Made by a program: the position numbers and the translations under genes | The notes under the pieces: generated by a model | What the model was told of the DNA's origin: nothing | What the model saw: only the letters and a program-made list of their open reading frames with translations | Database searches by the model: none | Assembly: GCF_019649015.1 (NCBI RefSeq) | Contig: NZ_BLPI01000001.1 | Location: 2,559,001-2,623,000 of the forward strand | Length of the DNA stretch: 64,000 bases | Origin: Agarivorans litoreus | Lineage (GTDB): Bacteria > Pseudomonadota > Gammaproteobacteria > Enterobacterales > Celerinatantimonadaceae | Direction of reading: 5' to 3' | In this document: positions 26,513-35,606 of the stretch, piece by piece | Layout of the letters: each line of letters starts with the position of its first letter | Numbering within the stretch: position 1 is the stretch's first letter

Positions 26513-28462
26513 TTGCGTTTATATATTGCCGAAAAACCCAGCCTTGCCCGCGCCATCGCCGCGGTATTGCCTAAACCCCAACAAAAGCAGAATGGCTATA
26601 TTCAGCTGGCCAATGGCGATTGCGTAACTTGGTGCATTGGTCACTTGTTGGAGCAAGCCGAACCAGAACATTACGACGCTAAATTTAAACAATGGCGCTT
26701 AGAACACTTACCTATTTTCCCCGACAAATGGCAGTGGAAAGCCAAATCTAAAACTGCCTCGCAGCTTAAAGCGATTAAAAGCTTAGTGAAACAAGCCAGC
26801 AGTATTGTGCATGCTGGTGATCCTGACCGTGAAGGCCAATTGCTGGTGGATTTAGTAATTGAACACTGCAAAGCCAAAGTGGCACTTAAACAGCAATGCC
26901 AGCGCTTGTTGATTAGTGATTTAAACCCAGCGGCAGTAAGTCGTGCCTTAAAACAGCTAAAATCCAATCAAGAGTTCTCAGCCCTTTCTACCTCTGCGTT
27001 GGCGCGCTCTCGCGCCGATTGGTTATATGGTATTAACCTAACTCGCGCATATACCCTAAAAGGCCAGCAGCAAGGTTACTCGGGAGTATTGTCGGTTGGG
27101 CGAGTACAAACCCCTATTTTGGGTTTAGTGGTACGGCGTGATCAAGAGATCGCCGAATTTGTTAGCCGACCCTATTACCAAGTAGAAGCCCATCTGCACA
27201 CCGAGCAAGCAGAAGCTTTTACCGCGCTGTGGCAACCTAGCGAAGCTTGCCAGCCTTATCAAGATGATGAAGGGCGGGTGCTTAGCCGGCCTTTAGCTGA
27301 GCATGTGGTTAAACGGGTGAATCAGCAAGCGGGCTTGGTGCAATCACTTAAACAGCAAGATAAACAACAAGCGCCACCGCTGCCTTACAATTTATCCAGT
27401 TTGCAAATTGATGCAGCCAAGCGTTTTGCTTATAGCGCCAAACAAGTTTTGGATATATGCCAGGGTTTGTACGAGCGACATAACCTAATTACTTACCCTC
27501 GCTCCGACAGCCGTTATTTACCCAAGCAGCATCATGCCGAAGCGCCTAAGGTAGTGGCTGCTATTCAGGCTAATAGTCAGCACTTAGAAAAGGCCTGTGT
27601 AGACGCCGATTTAACAAAACGCAGCAAGGCTTGGAATGATGCCAAGGTTGACGCCCACCATGCGATTATTCCTACCGAAAAACGTTGTGCAGTGGCGAAA
27701 TTAGGAGAGGCCGAACGCAATGTGTATCAGCTGATTGCCCGCCAATACCTACTGCAATTTTATCCGCATTATCAGTACGCCCATACCGAGGCCAATATTG
27801 TTATTGCCGATGGGCACTTTAAAGCCACCGCTAACCAGATTAAAGAGTTAGGTTGGAAGGCATTATTTCCCCAGAAAAAGTCGGCAGAAGACATGGCTAC
27901 TCTGCCGCCGCTAAAGCAAGGACAAGTGCTGCAGTGTGTGGATGCCAAAGTGCTAGATAAACAAACCCATCCTCCTAAAGCCTTTACCGATGCCACCTTG
28001 CTAGCGGCTATGACCGGCATTGCTAAATACGTGCAAGATCCCAGCTTAAAAGCGGTGTTAAAAGATACCGATGGCTTAGGCACCGAAGCTACGCGAGCAG
28101 GCATTCTTGAACTGTTATTCAAGCGTGGTTTTTTACTGCGCCAAGCTAAACAAATTCATGCTAGTGATAGTGGCAAGGCATTAATCAATGCGCTGCCTGC
28201 ATTGTGCACTTGGCCAGACATGACCGTCCACTGGGAAACCCAGCTTAATGCCATTAGTCAAAAAGCCCAAAGCTACCAAGGTTTTATGCAAGGCATGCAA
28301 GGCCAGCTGAGCCAATTGGTTGAGCAAAGTGCCAGTGTTAACGCACAGGCTTTTGCCGGTTTAGCCAAGCCTGCTGGTAAAAAGCCTTACCGCAAAAAAC
28401 GCAGTACCAAGGCTTATAAAAAGGGTTCTCGTAGCAAAACTAACGCTAAATCTGCCACTTAG
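26513..28462 (+). CDS. topB: DNA topoisomerase III
   Basis: Type IA topoisomerase of 649 residues, close to E. coli TopB along its length. The TOPRIM start is MRLYIAEKPSLARAIAAVLP with the acidic AGDPDREGQLL at about 101-111. The catalytic tyrosine is Tyr328 in LITYPRSDSRYLP, with GVLSVGRVQTPILGLVVRRD and DGLGTEATRAGILELLFKRG also conserved. A basic Lys-rich tail ends the protein. It decatenates replication and recombination intermediates. The start is TTG; the family N-terminus leaves little doubt about its position, yet no Shine-Dalgarno is visible and a hairpin occupies that site. Confidence 0.95.
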   Translation: MRLYIAEKPSLARAIAAVLPKPQQKQNGYIQLANGDCVTWCIGHLLEQAEPEHYDAKFKQWRLEHLPIFPDKWQWKAKSKTASQLKAIKSLVKQASSIVHAGDPDREGQLLVDLVIEHCKAKVALKQQCQRLLISDLNPAAVSRALKQLKSNQEFSALSTSALARSRADWLYGINLTRAYTLKGQQQGYSGVLSVGRVQTPILGLVVRRDQEIAEFVSRPYYQVEAHLHTEQAEAFTALWQPSEACQPYQDDEGRVLSRPLAEHVVKRVNQQAGLVQSLKQQDKQQAPPLPYNLSSLQIDAAKRFAYSAKQVLDICQGLYERHNLITYPRSDSRYLPKQHHAEAPKVVAAIQANSQHLEKACVDADLTKRSKAWNDAKVDAHHAIIPTEKRCAVAKLGEAERNVYQLIARQYLLQFYPHYQYAHTEANIVIADGHFKATANQIKELGWKALFPQKKSAEDMATLPPLKQGQVLQCVDAKVLDKQTHPPKAFTDATLLAAMTGIAKYVQDPSLKAVLKDTDGLGTEATRAGILELLFKRGFLLRQAKQIHASDSGKALINALPALCTWPDMTVHWETQLNAISQKAQSYQGFMQGMQGQLSQLVEQSASVNAQAFAGLAKPAGKKPYRKKRSTKAYKKGSRSKTNAKSAT

Positions 28463-28543
28463 AGGCAGCTTTTTATATTGCTCAACGGTGAATCTCATCT
28501 AGGTTTGGAGCGCTTGGCAAGAAGCAATTTTGTTGAGAGTAGT

Positions 28544-28809
28544 TAGGGTCTGTTGATCTTTGCTGATGGTTTTTGCAGCAATTTATTAGCCATTTAGGCA
28601 AGGCAGTGAGTGTGCAGTTAAGTGGGCTTAATCATCACTCGCTAACGCTGAATAAATGGCTAAGAAATGCTGCCCGAAGGGTTCGGATAAGTGAACTTTA
28701 CTCTTTGTTAAGCACTTCTTGCTTAGCCCACTAGGCTTCAAAGTGCTCGCCGCGATTAAAGCCCGCTTATCTCGAACAAAATTTCAACACCAAAGATCAA
28801 CAGACCCTA
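28544..28809 (+). mobile_element. MITE-like element, copy 1
   Basis: A 266-bp segment with perfect 19-bp terminal inverted repeats, TAGGGTCTGTTGATCTTTG and its complement. The outermost TA pair is probably the duplicated target, as in IS630/Tc1-type insertion. A second nested inverted repeat (28575-28596 with 28653-28673) flanks the inner region. No coding capacity is present; a 62-codon frame from 28719 is chance. A second copy at 44695-44960 has the same length and orientation with about 20 differences counted by eye. It fills most of the 28463-28865 gap between topB and abgT; nothing else is seen there except the terminator. Confidence 0.9.
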
Positions 28810-28812
28810 ATG

Positions 28813-28838
28813 AAAAACGCGCCTTTGGGCGCGTTTTT
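28813..28838. terminator. Bidirectional terminator, topB/abgT
   Basis: Perfect 11-bp stem AAAAACGCGCC / GGCGCGTTTTT (28813-28823 and 28828-28838) between convergent genes, with A and T runs suited to both directions. Confidence 0.9.
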
Positions 28839-28865
28839 AGTTTCAAATGTAGAATTTTTTTGCCA

Positions 28866-30431
28866 TTACATAGCCGCAGGGTATATGTAGCTAGCACCAA
28901 GTCCTAATGGTAAACCTAGTGCCCAATAAGCTAGTAGGAACAAGGTCCAGAATACAGCCAGAGCGATAGAGTATGGCAACATGGTTGCCACTAAAGTGCC
29001 GATCCCGGTACCTTTTACGTATTTCTGACAATACACCACCACTAATGGGAAGTAAGGCATTAAGGGAGTGATAATGTTAGAGCTAGAATCACCCACGCGG
29101 TAAGCGGCCTGCACTAAGTCTGGTGAGATGTTCATTTGCATTAGCATTGGCACTAGAACTGGCGAAATTAATGCCCATTTAGCTGATGAAGAGCCCACTG
29201 CTAAGTTAATTAAAACCACCAACACAATCATGCCTACAATGGTTGCGGGCGCGCCCATACCAATAGCTTGCAAGAAGTTGGCGCCCTTCACTGCCATAAG
29301 TACGCCAATGTTAGATTGGCCAAAGGCCCATACAAACATAGAGCAGAAGAAGGCCATAACAATGTAGTGGCCCATGGTTTCCATGGTTTTAGACATGGCT
29401 GCCACTACGTCGTCAGAGTTTTTGAAGCTCCCATTTAAGTAGCCAAATACCACGCCTGGGATCACAAAGAAGATGAAGATGAGAGGCACGATGATTTGCA
29501 TCATGGGGGCGCTAAAGCTGGTGAGCGAACCGTTCGCGTCACGCAAGCTTGAACCTTCTCCCCATGCTGCTGCAACCAATAAGCCGATTAAGGCTAGCAT
29601 TACCAAGCTTGCTACACGAAACGCGAAGGTTTCTTGCTTGCTGGTAGAATGCATGTCGGAAGCGACTTCTAGATCGCTGGATATCGGGCTATTTTTTTGT
29701 AGACGCGGTTCAACAATTTTATCGGTGATGTACCAAATGGTAGCCACAATCGGTAAACAAGAAGCAGAAGCAAAGAACCAGTTATTTAGCGGGTTAACCA
29801 TCATGTCTGGATCTGACAATTGCGCCGAGCTTTGAGTAAAGCTTTGAAGTAAAGGATCTAAACCTGAAGGGATGAAGTTAGCACAAAAACCGCCAGATAC
29901 ACCGGCAAAGGCAGCGGTGATACCTGCAATAGGGTGGCGACCCATAGCGTGGAAAATTACCCCAGCTAACGGAATAACCACTACGTAACCTGCATCGGTA
30001 GCCACACTAGAAATAACGCCAATCAATACTACTGCGGGAGTAATCATTTTGGCTGGCGTTACTTTTAACATCGCTTTTAAGGCTGCATTAATGTAACCAG
30101 AGCGCTCAGCTACGCCCACCCCTAACACTGCAACCAGCACTACGCCTAATGGGGCGAAGCCGGTAAAGATTTTTACCATGCTGGTCATCCAAGTGGTAAG
30201 CCACTCGGCGCTAAGTAGGTTGTTAATAAAAATGGTTTCGCTATTGCGAGGATCAATTTCGCTGAAACTTATATAAGATAGGCCGGCTGAAAGTAGCCAT
30301 ACAAAAAACATCAATCCAAGGAATAACATTGCTGGATCGGGCAATTTGTTACCTACACGCTCAATCGTGTCTAAGAAGCGTGCGATACCACCCTTATTTG
30401 GGGCTGGCTCACTGGTAGTGGTAGAACTCAT
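28866..30431 (-). CDS. AbgT-family transporter
   Basis: Inner-membrane protein of 521 residues with about eleven helices in the AbgT layout: RVGNKLPDPAMLFLGLMFFV at the N-terminus, GFAPLGVVLVAVLGVGVAER, SSVATDAGYVVVIPLAGVIF, AFAGVSGGFCANFIPSGLDP and VGSSSAKWALISPVLVPMLM. E. coli AbgT takes up p-aminobenzoyl-glutamate, and MtrF/YdaH members export sulfonamides; which activity applies here is unknown, and no abgAB hydrolase genes are nearby. GAGGTATAT precedes the ATG. Confidence 0.93.
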   Translation of the reverse strand: MSSTTTSEPAPNKGGIARFLDTIERVGNKLPDPAMLFLGLMFFVWLLSAGLSYISFSEIDPRNSETIFINNLLSAEWLTTWMTSMVKIFTGFAPLGVVLVAVLGVGVAERSGYINAALKAMLKVTPAKMITPAVVLIGVISSVATDAGYVVVIPLAGVIFHAMGRHPIAGITAAFAGVSGGFCANFIPSGLDPLLQSFTQSSAQLSDPDMMVNPLNNWFFASASCLPIVATIWYITDKIVEPRLQKNSPISSDLEVASDMHSTSKQETFAFRVASLVMLALIGLLVAAAWGEGSSLRDANGSLTSFSAPMMQIIVPLIFIFFVIPGVVFGYLNGSFKNSDDVVAAMSKTMETMGHYIVMAFFCSMFVWAFGQSNIGVLMAVKGANFLQAIGMGAPATIVGMIVLVVLINLAVGSSSAKWALISPVLVPMLMQMNISPDLVQAAYRVGDSSSNIITPLMPYFPLVVVYCQKYVKGTGIGTLVATMLPYSIALAVFWTLFLLAYWALGLPLGLGASYIYPAAM

Positions 30432-30795
30432 ATATACCTCTAGGTTTTTCTAAACTCTCCGGTTTAGTTAGTTTTCGTTGTGATTAATCACCTAAAGTGA
30501 CCAAAAAATAAACTCATCAAATCAGCATAGAGAATGAGGCTTCTATTTGCTTTGATTTAAGTTAATAAATCCTATTTTATACAAAATTGCAGTTTAATGC
30601 TTTGTTTAACTTGTTTTTGTTATTTTTTTTGTCTCGGTTTGTTCTGCAGGACAACTGTTTGCAGTCACTTTTTTGGTGTTGCTTATCCATCAATATAACC
30701 TTCTATCAGGGATTTAAACACTTGGTCACAAAACACAGAGGGGCATAAGCTGGCGCGTTATGTTTACTTAAAGATATAAAGCCTAGGACACCAAC
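30432..30795. other. Intergenic region, divergent promoters
   Basis: The 364-bp AT-rich gap between abgT and the 2TM gene should hold both promoters. I see no strong palindrome, repeat or small gene. Confidence 0.5.
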
Positions 30796-31216
30796 ATGAA
30801 CAATAGCTATTCGCCGCAACAGTTAGAACAAATTATTGCTTTGGCCTTACGCCAGCAACAAGACCAACAAAATTGTGTTAGTGAGTCTGAACTGTTTGAT
30901 ATTGCGGAGCAATCTGGATTGGATGCCAAACAAACCGAAGCTGCACTCAAGTTGTGGCAACAGCAGCAACAACAGCGACGCGCGCAATGGAAAAAACACT
31001 TAGCTTTTAAAATTCATGCCGGTAGTTTTATTTCGATTAGCTGCATGTTGTTTTTGATTGATTGGCTAACTGGAGGGGCATGGTGGTTTTTTTTGGCCAA
31101 TGTTAGGCATGAGCATTGGTTTATTTAGTCATGGTTTAGGCTTATTAAAGGCTTGGCGAAAACTTGCTCAATCCACGCCCGCAGCAGGGTTTTCGTTTAA
31201 AAGTTGTCGCTTCTAG
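30796..31216 (+). pseudogene. 2TM-domain protein, frameshifted
   Basis: The open frame from 30796 gives 110 residues: an acidic helical N-terminus (SESELFDIAEQSGLDAKQTE), a Gln-rich stretch, then a first membrane helix (HAGSFISISCMLFLIDWLTG) and WWFF, after which it ends NVRHEHWFI. At 31087-31094 is a run of eight T. Removing one T continues the frame as FWPMLGMSIGLFSHGLGLLK and on to a stop at 31214-31216, which is exactly the second half of a 2TM domain. So the gene is either a recent frameshift mutant, made by slippage, or miscalled at the homopolymer. Family function is unknown. Confidence 0.75.
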
Positions 31217-31415
31217 GCGACAAAGTAGAAAAAAATGAGGCTGTACAACCAAATTTGATATTTTTCTTAAGTTATTGACTAGGTTATGTTCAGCCTAGTC
31301 GCTGATTCGGTTAAGCTCCGCAATCCATTTACCAGTGGTAAGGTTTTACCAAGTAGAAAGCTTATTCATTGCTACAGTTTATACTAGGCACCAGTGAGCT
31401 ATCGGAGTTAATAGA

Positions 31416-32546
31416 TTGCTAGAGAAATTCAAAAATTTAGGATTGTTTCAGCCTTACAGCAAAGAAAAATATCAACAGCAACAAGAGCTGGCACTGCCGC
31501 AAAGCCTGCGCTTGGCTTATGTGGTGAGCACTGTGTACTTAATTCTTGGGCTTTCTCATCTTCTGATTATTGATGAGCCGTTTCAACGTTGGGTACTGGC
31601 AAGTATGGCTTTCGCTTCTAGCTTGACGATTTATTTGAGTACTCGTTATTTGCCCAACATTGTCAATCCGGCGACGACCGCTTTGCATTTGGTGGTGGTG
31701 GCATTAATGCTGGCGAACTCTTTAACCCACATGGCACTTACTAAGGACATTATTCAAAGTAGTACCTTGATGTTGGTCGTCGTGGCAATGGGGGGCTTTA
31801 TGGTAGAACGTACCCTGTTACTTATGGCTTTATTGGTAGCTGCTGCTAGTTGGTCAACATTGGTAGTGCAAATGGAGCAAGACACTAACACGGTAGTACA
31901 CTTTGCCTTTGGTTTAGGTATGAGCTCGATAGTATCGTTGATTTTGTTTAGTCACCGTGTGGGCGTATTTAATCAACTAATTAATCAACGTAAGCAGTTA
32001 AAATACATTGCCGAGGTCGATCAGTTGAGTTTGTGTTTGCGGCGCCACGCCTTTGATGAAAAAGCTGAAGCTTTGTTAGCTCAAAGTGGTCAACGCGCCT
32101 TTTCGGTTTTGTATTGCGATTTAGACTATTTTAAGTTGCTTAACGATAGTATGGGGCATGGGATGGGAGACCAAGCCTTAAAACGTTTTGGAAAACTGCT
32201 GAATGCTCTAGCAAAACCTCATGAATTGGTGGTAGGGCGAATGGGCGGAGAAGAGTTTGTATTGGCAGGTTACATGACTGAGCAGCAAGCCCGCAGTTTA
32301 GCGCAGAAAATTGTACAACAGCTGGAAGAGCTGCATATTGCCCATCCAGAATCCTTAAGTTCTATGTATCTTACCTGTAGCGTTGGAGTGGCCAGTTCGG
32401 CAATCGATCATGACTTTTCATCGCTGTGTAAGTACGCCGATAAAGCCTTATACATTGCCAAGCGCAGTGGTCGCAATCAATATCAAGTGCATAATCATTA
32501 CCAGCTTCCGGAAGGCATGCAAATGCCCGCAGACGTACAGGTATAG
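31416..32546 (+). CDS. Membrane diguanylate cyclase (GGDEF)
   Basis: Protein of 376 residues with about six N-terminal membrane helices (residues 32-180) and a C-terminal GGDEF domain (about 200-360). The active-site motif is GGEEF (277-281) in VGRMGGEEFVLAG, with CDLDYFKLLNDSMGHGMGDQ for metal and GTP binding, so it should make c-di-GMP. No RxxD inhibitory site is seen upstream of the motif. The start is TTG at 31416 with GGAG about 10 bases upstream. The signal sensed by the membrane part is unknown. Confidence 0.9.
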   Translation: MLEKFKNLGLFQPYSKEKYQQQQELALPQSLRLAYVVSTVYLILGLSHLLIIDEPFQRWVLASMAFASSLTIYLSTRYLPNIVNPATTALHLVVVALMLANSLTHMALTKDIIQSSTLMLVVVAMGGFMVERTLLLMALLVAAASWSTLVVQMEQDTNTVVHFAFGLGMSSIVSLILFSHRVGVFNQLINQRKQLKYIAEVDQLSLCLRRHAFDEKAEALLAQSGQRAFSVLYCDLDYFKLLNDSMGHGMGDQALKRFGKLLNALAKPHELVVGRMGGEEFVLAGYMTEQQARSLAQKIVQQLEELHIAHPESLSSMYLTCSVGVASSAIDHDFSSLCKYADKALYIAKRSGRNQYQVHNHYQLPEGMQMPADVQV

Positions 32547-32549
32547 TTG

Positions 32550-33917
32550 TTATTGCATGAACTTATCTATACTGCGAAGCATTTGCTGATAATAGGGGTT
32601 GTAACTTAAGCGCTGTAAATAGGGGTATTGCGCTAAGTTATACTCAGTTTTTTCACCTTTCACCACGCTCTTAGCTTGTTTACACTGGCGGTAGCTTGGC
32701 AGATCGGCTAAGTAATGGCTGCAATTGCGGTAGTGACCATTTTCCCCATAATGTGGGTTACTTGGTGCATTAATAGTAGCCGTATGGGCAACGTCTTTTA
32801 CTGCTGAACAAGAGGCCGTGGTGCAACTTGGAAACTCTACCATTACCTTACTGTTAAGCGCTTTTGGAATACTGCTTTGTTCCCCATAATAAACGAGATG
32901 ATTGGCAGACTTAGCTGCGCCAGTTTGTTTGCTTTGCCATTGGCCTAATAGTTCTAGGGTAGCAGCGGTGCTAATGGTTTGGTCGTGTTCGCTGGCAACA
33001 ACTAGCAAGGGAATATTTGGAACCGTGTCGGTTTTTGCCAAGCGCTTGTTGATGCGTTTCATTAAGCCATGAACTTGAGCGCCAGCGTTGTAGGGAAAAG
33101 ACTCGTATTTAGCAAAATCGATGTCCCCTTCTTTATCTAACCACGTGCTTAACCAGCTAACATATTTTGCCATCCATGCTACGTCGCTGCTGGCTTGCGA
33201 GGCAGGAGACCACAACATCACGCCTTTAATGGTTGATTGATTGTCTGGTTGTTCCAAAAGGTGGTTAAGAATTAGCGCTCCGCCAGTAGAGAATCCGCCT
33301 AGATAAACCTGCTGATAATCTTTTGCTGTGCGCTCAATGGCATAGTCAGCCGCTTGCTGCCATTGCTTATAAGTAACTTTGACTAAATCTGAAGGTGCAG
33401 TGCCATGCCCAGGAAGTAGCAGTGTTCTTACATCGTAACCTTGTTGGTAAAAATGCCAGGCTAAATCGTGAAAATGATAAGGTGAGTCGGTTAAGCCGTG
33501 AATGAGCAACACGGCTTTGCTGTTATCGGTGTGGCTAAGTTCAAAGGGGGCGATAAGCTGTAGCACTTTTGGCGTGCCTAACCACTGTTGTTGCTTGGCG
33601 AGTAACTGATAGCTTTGGCTAGAGAGCGGGCAGCTCATCATTGCCCGAGGGTTGCGTTGAGCAATCAGGTTCTGGGCATAATCTAAATAGGCTTGGTAGC
33701 TTTGCTCTTGAGAATAAGAAAAGGTAGCGGTTTTACTTGGAAGGGCTTGGCGATAGGGAGCTTGTTCAATGTATTGCTCAATTAACTGCTGCTGAGAATT
33801 AATGTTTACACAGTTTTCAGTGAAGCCTTGTGCCATGCTCAACGAGCTAATGCCCAAGCTTACAACCCCTAGCAATAAACTAGCGGGTTTGCGAAAAAGG
33901 TCGGTTAAACAAAGCAT
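32550..33917 (-). CDS. Exported alpha/beta hydrolase
   Basis: Protein of 455 residues with a signal peptide (LLLGVVSLGISSLSMAQ, cleavage near 29) and an alpha/beta-hydrolase core from about 130. It has an oxyanion HG in LLIHGLTDSPYHFHDLAWHF, nucleophile Ser210 in GGFSTGGAL, probable acid Asp312 in VASEHDQTIS, and a histidine in SANHLVYYG. The C-terminal 100 residues contain several cysteines (SCTTASCSA) and a Tyr-rich tail. It resembles carboxylesterases or monoacylglycerol lipases; the substrate is unknown. AAGGATGAGTA precedes the ATG. It converges with the cyclase gene with only 3 bp between. Confidence 0.85.
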   Translation of the reverse strand: MLCLTDLFRKPASLLLGVVSLGISSLSMAQGFTENCVNINSQQQLIEQYIEQAPYRQALPSKTATFSYSQEQSYQAYLDYAQNLIAQRNPRAMMSCPLSSQSYQLLAKQQQWLGTPKVLQLIAPFELSHTDNSKAVLLIHGLTDSPYHFHDLAWHFYQQGYDVRTLLLPGHGTAPSDLVKVTYKQWQQAADYAIERTAKDYQQVYLGGFSTGGALILNHLLEQPDNQSTIKGVMLWSPASQASSDVAWMAKYVSWLSTWLDKEGDIDFAKYESFPYNAGAQVHGLMKRINKRLAKTDTVPNIPLLVVASEHDQTISTAATLELLGQWQSKQTGAAKSANHLVYYGEQSSIPKALNSKVMVEFPSCTTASCSAVKDVAHTATINAPSNPHYGENGHYRNCSHYLADLPSYRQCKQAKSVVKGEKTEYNLAQYPYLQRLSYNPYYQQMLRSIDKFMQ

Positions 33918-33993
33918 TACTCATCCTTAAATTGTGGTTCACCTTGGGTGATAGTGTTAAATAGTGTATGTCTATGCGCTGGCTTTAACTAGC

Positions 33994-34734
33994 CTAATTA
34001 GCATCCCGCTCCAGCTTTTCAAAAATTGAAATCTCCCAAGGCCGCAGCGCTAACAACATGCCGGTATGGCGGCGTTTATCTAAGGGTAACGAGGCATCTT
34101 GCTGGTTGAGCGTAGCGGCTTCTTTAGTTAGTTGATTAAGTTTGCGTAAAATAATCTCAATAGAGCTTTGTGAATAGTGCCCACGTAGGTAAAAGCGGAA
34201 GCTATCGTCGCCGTTAAAGCGTGAATTCATAAACTCGGCCAGTACAATTTGTTCCATGAAGCGCTCTAGCGGGCCATTCGGCAGCCAGCGAAAATCCTGA
34301 GCGATAAGTAGCTTATAGGCATTGTTTGGTAGCAGTTGGATCATTTTAAGTTTATCCAAGCGCGCCATTAAACGAATGCATTCATGTTCGCTTAAGTCGT
34401 AGCGCTGAATTATCTCATCGAAGGTCCAAGAATCCCGCACACATACCGCCACCAAAAACAGTTTATGGTCGTCGATAAGCTCTTGCTCTTGTTCACGTGT
34501 TAAATGGGTAAGTTTCTCTTTTTCTTGGTCTGCCAGTAGAAACAAGTCAATCAGGTTGAGTTCCACAATGTGGCACATTTCTTCTAAACGCTCTAAAGAG
34601 AAACTATTGGTAGAGAACATACGCTTTACGTTGGCTTCACTCATATTTAAGCGCTGAGCAACGTCTTTATAGGTTAAACCTTGTTGGCGAAAAACTTGTT
34701 TGAGGGTGTCGCGGATCTGCTTTAACTGGCTCAT
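33994..34734 (-). CDS. HTH (Xre-type) regulator, unknown
   Basis: Protein of 246 residues. The N-terminal HTH is of the Cro/C1 type (IRDTLKQVFRQQGLTYKDVA, then QRLNMSEANVKRMFSTNSFS). The remaining 180 residues include a segment like a second winged helix (SWTFDEIIQRYDLSEHECIR) and an alpha-helical C-terminal domain. I do not recognise the whole-length family. It is divergent from the locus of small exported proteins at 34848-36986, and two palindromes lie in the shared gap, so it probably controls that locus and itself. ATG at 34734 is preferred over an upstream TTG, but no ribosome site is clear. Confidence 0.8.
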   Translation of the reverse strand: MSQLKQIRDTLKQVFRQQGLTYKDVAQRLNMSEANVKRMFSTNSFSLERLEEMCHIVELNLIDLFLLADQEKEKLTHLTREQEQELIDDHKLFLVAVCVRDSWTFDEIIQRYDLSEHECIRLMARLDKLKMIQLLPNNAYKLLIAQDFRWLPNGPLERFMEQIVLAEFMNSRFNGDDSFRFYLRGHYSQSSIEIILRKLNQLTKEAATLNQQDASLPLDKRRHTGMLLALRPWEISIFEKLERDAN

Positions 34735-34735
34735 G

Positions 34736-34774
34736 GTATACAAATACTATACTTAGTGTTTATTCATAATAAAC
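34736..34774. promoter_or_regulatory. Paired palindromes, likely operators
   Basis: GTATA-N7-TATAC at 34736-34752 and a perfect GTTTATT-CAT-AATAAAC at 34758-34774 (7-bp arms) lie side by side between the divergent HTH gene and the small-protein gene. The first touches the start codon region of the HTH gene, which suggests self-repression. Confidence 0.6.
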
Positions 34775-34847
34775 ATAATACAGCGCCGTTTACACTGAAT
34801 TTCCTGGACTTTATGGTTAATGCGAACTTAACCAGCAGGGAATTATT

Positions 34848-35153
34848 ATGAAATTATGGAAATCAGTTTTTATCACCTCTCTCGCCCTTACTAGCTTGAA
34901 TGCTGTAGCGGTTGGGTCTCTCGAGAACTTAAGTCAATCTGCAAAATATTCTGCATTGGCAGCTTCAGCTGGAGCAGCTGGTAGTGGTCAAGTTGCGGTT
35001 AGCGCGGTAGCTACTCCGGTTATGTTGGTAAGTGGTGGCGTAGCAGAAGTAAGTCGCGGTGTGGCCAGTGGTACGCAACATATTGCTGAAGAAGCCAATG
35101 TGCCAGTGCCTTTTGAAATTGGCGACGAAGTTATTGTTGGCGCTGCCCACTAA
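34848..35153 (+). CDS. Small exported Ala/Gly/Val-rich protein A
   Basis: Protein of 101 residues with a signal peptide (MKLWKSVFITSLALTSLNAV, cleavage after about 22). The mature part has NLSQSAKYSALAASAGAAGS, repeated small-residue and valine segments (GQVAVSAVATPVMLVSGGVA) and ends PVPFEIGDEVIVGAA. It is a paralogue of the next gene, sharing the signal peptide, the QSAK.SALA..G..GSGQVAV core and the PVP.EIG end. The role is unknown; the composition suggests a membrane-active or self-assembling peptide. Ribosome site CAGGGAATTATT. Confidence 0.8.
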   Translation: MKLWKSVFITSLALTSLNAVAVGSLENLSQSAKYSALAASAGAAGSGQVAVSAVATPVMLVSGGVAEVSRGVASGTQHIAEEANVPVPFEIGDEVIVGAAH

Positions 35154-35188
35154 TCTGCTGTTAATTGTTACAACAAAGGAATTATCAA

Positions 35189-35572
35189 ATGAAATTATGG
35201 AAATCACTTTTAATCACCTCTATCGCCCTTACTAGCTTAAATGTTGTCGCTACCGAGTCGGGCCAGAACTTTAACCAATCAGCCAAGCATTCGGCCTTAG
35301 CGGGTTCCACAGGGCTAAAAGGCAGTGGTCAGGTAGCCGTAGCGGCGGTAACCATGCCAATAATGGTGGTAGGCAGCACGGCTGCTGTAGCTGGCAGTAC
35401 AGGAGTGTCTGTCGCTGAAGATCTTAGTGGTCCAGTTGCTCTGCCAATTGCTGCACCTATGGCTTCAGTTGCAGTGGTAGGCAGTGGCGCAACGGTTAGC
35501 GCTGCGGTAGCGGCGGACTCAGTTGGTGCTCCTGTCCCGCTTGAAATTGGCGAGTTCATTCTTATCCGTTAA
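35189..35572 (+). CDS. Small exported Ala/Gly/Val-rich protein B
   Basis: Protein of 127 residues, paralogous to protein A but with a longer low-complexity centre of Val/Ala/Ser/Gly (VAAVTMPIMVVGSTAAVAGS, VAVVGSGATVSAAVAADSVG). It has the same signal peptide type (MKLWKSLLITSIALTSLNVV) and the same end (PVPLEIGEFILI). ATG at 35189 follows AAAGGAATTATCAA. It sits 35 bp after gene A and 34 bp before the DUF2145 gene, so the three are probably one operon. Confidence 0.8.
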   Translation: MKLWKSLLITSIALTSLNVVATESGQNFNQSAKHSALAGSTGLKGSGQVAVAAVTMPIMVVGSTAAVAGSTGVSVAEDLSGPVALPIAAPMASVAVVGSGATVSAAVAADSVGAPVPLEIGEFILIR

Positions 35573-35606
35573 TTCACTTTAGCCATTGTTAAAAAGGAGT
35601 TTTACT

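Noticed and set aside
28719-28907. Frame of 62 codons at the right end of MITE copy 1
   Set aside because: It crosses the element end and the terminator and enters the abgT stop region; not coding.
35329-35559. Minus-strand frame of 76 codons rich in Ala/Thr
   Set aside because: It is the mirror of the low-complexity centre of small exported protein B.
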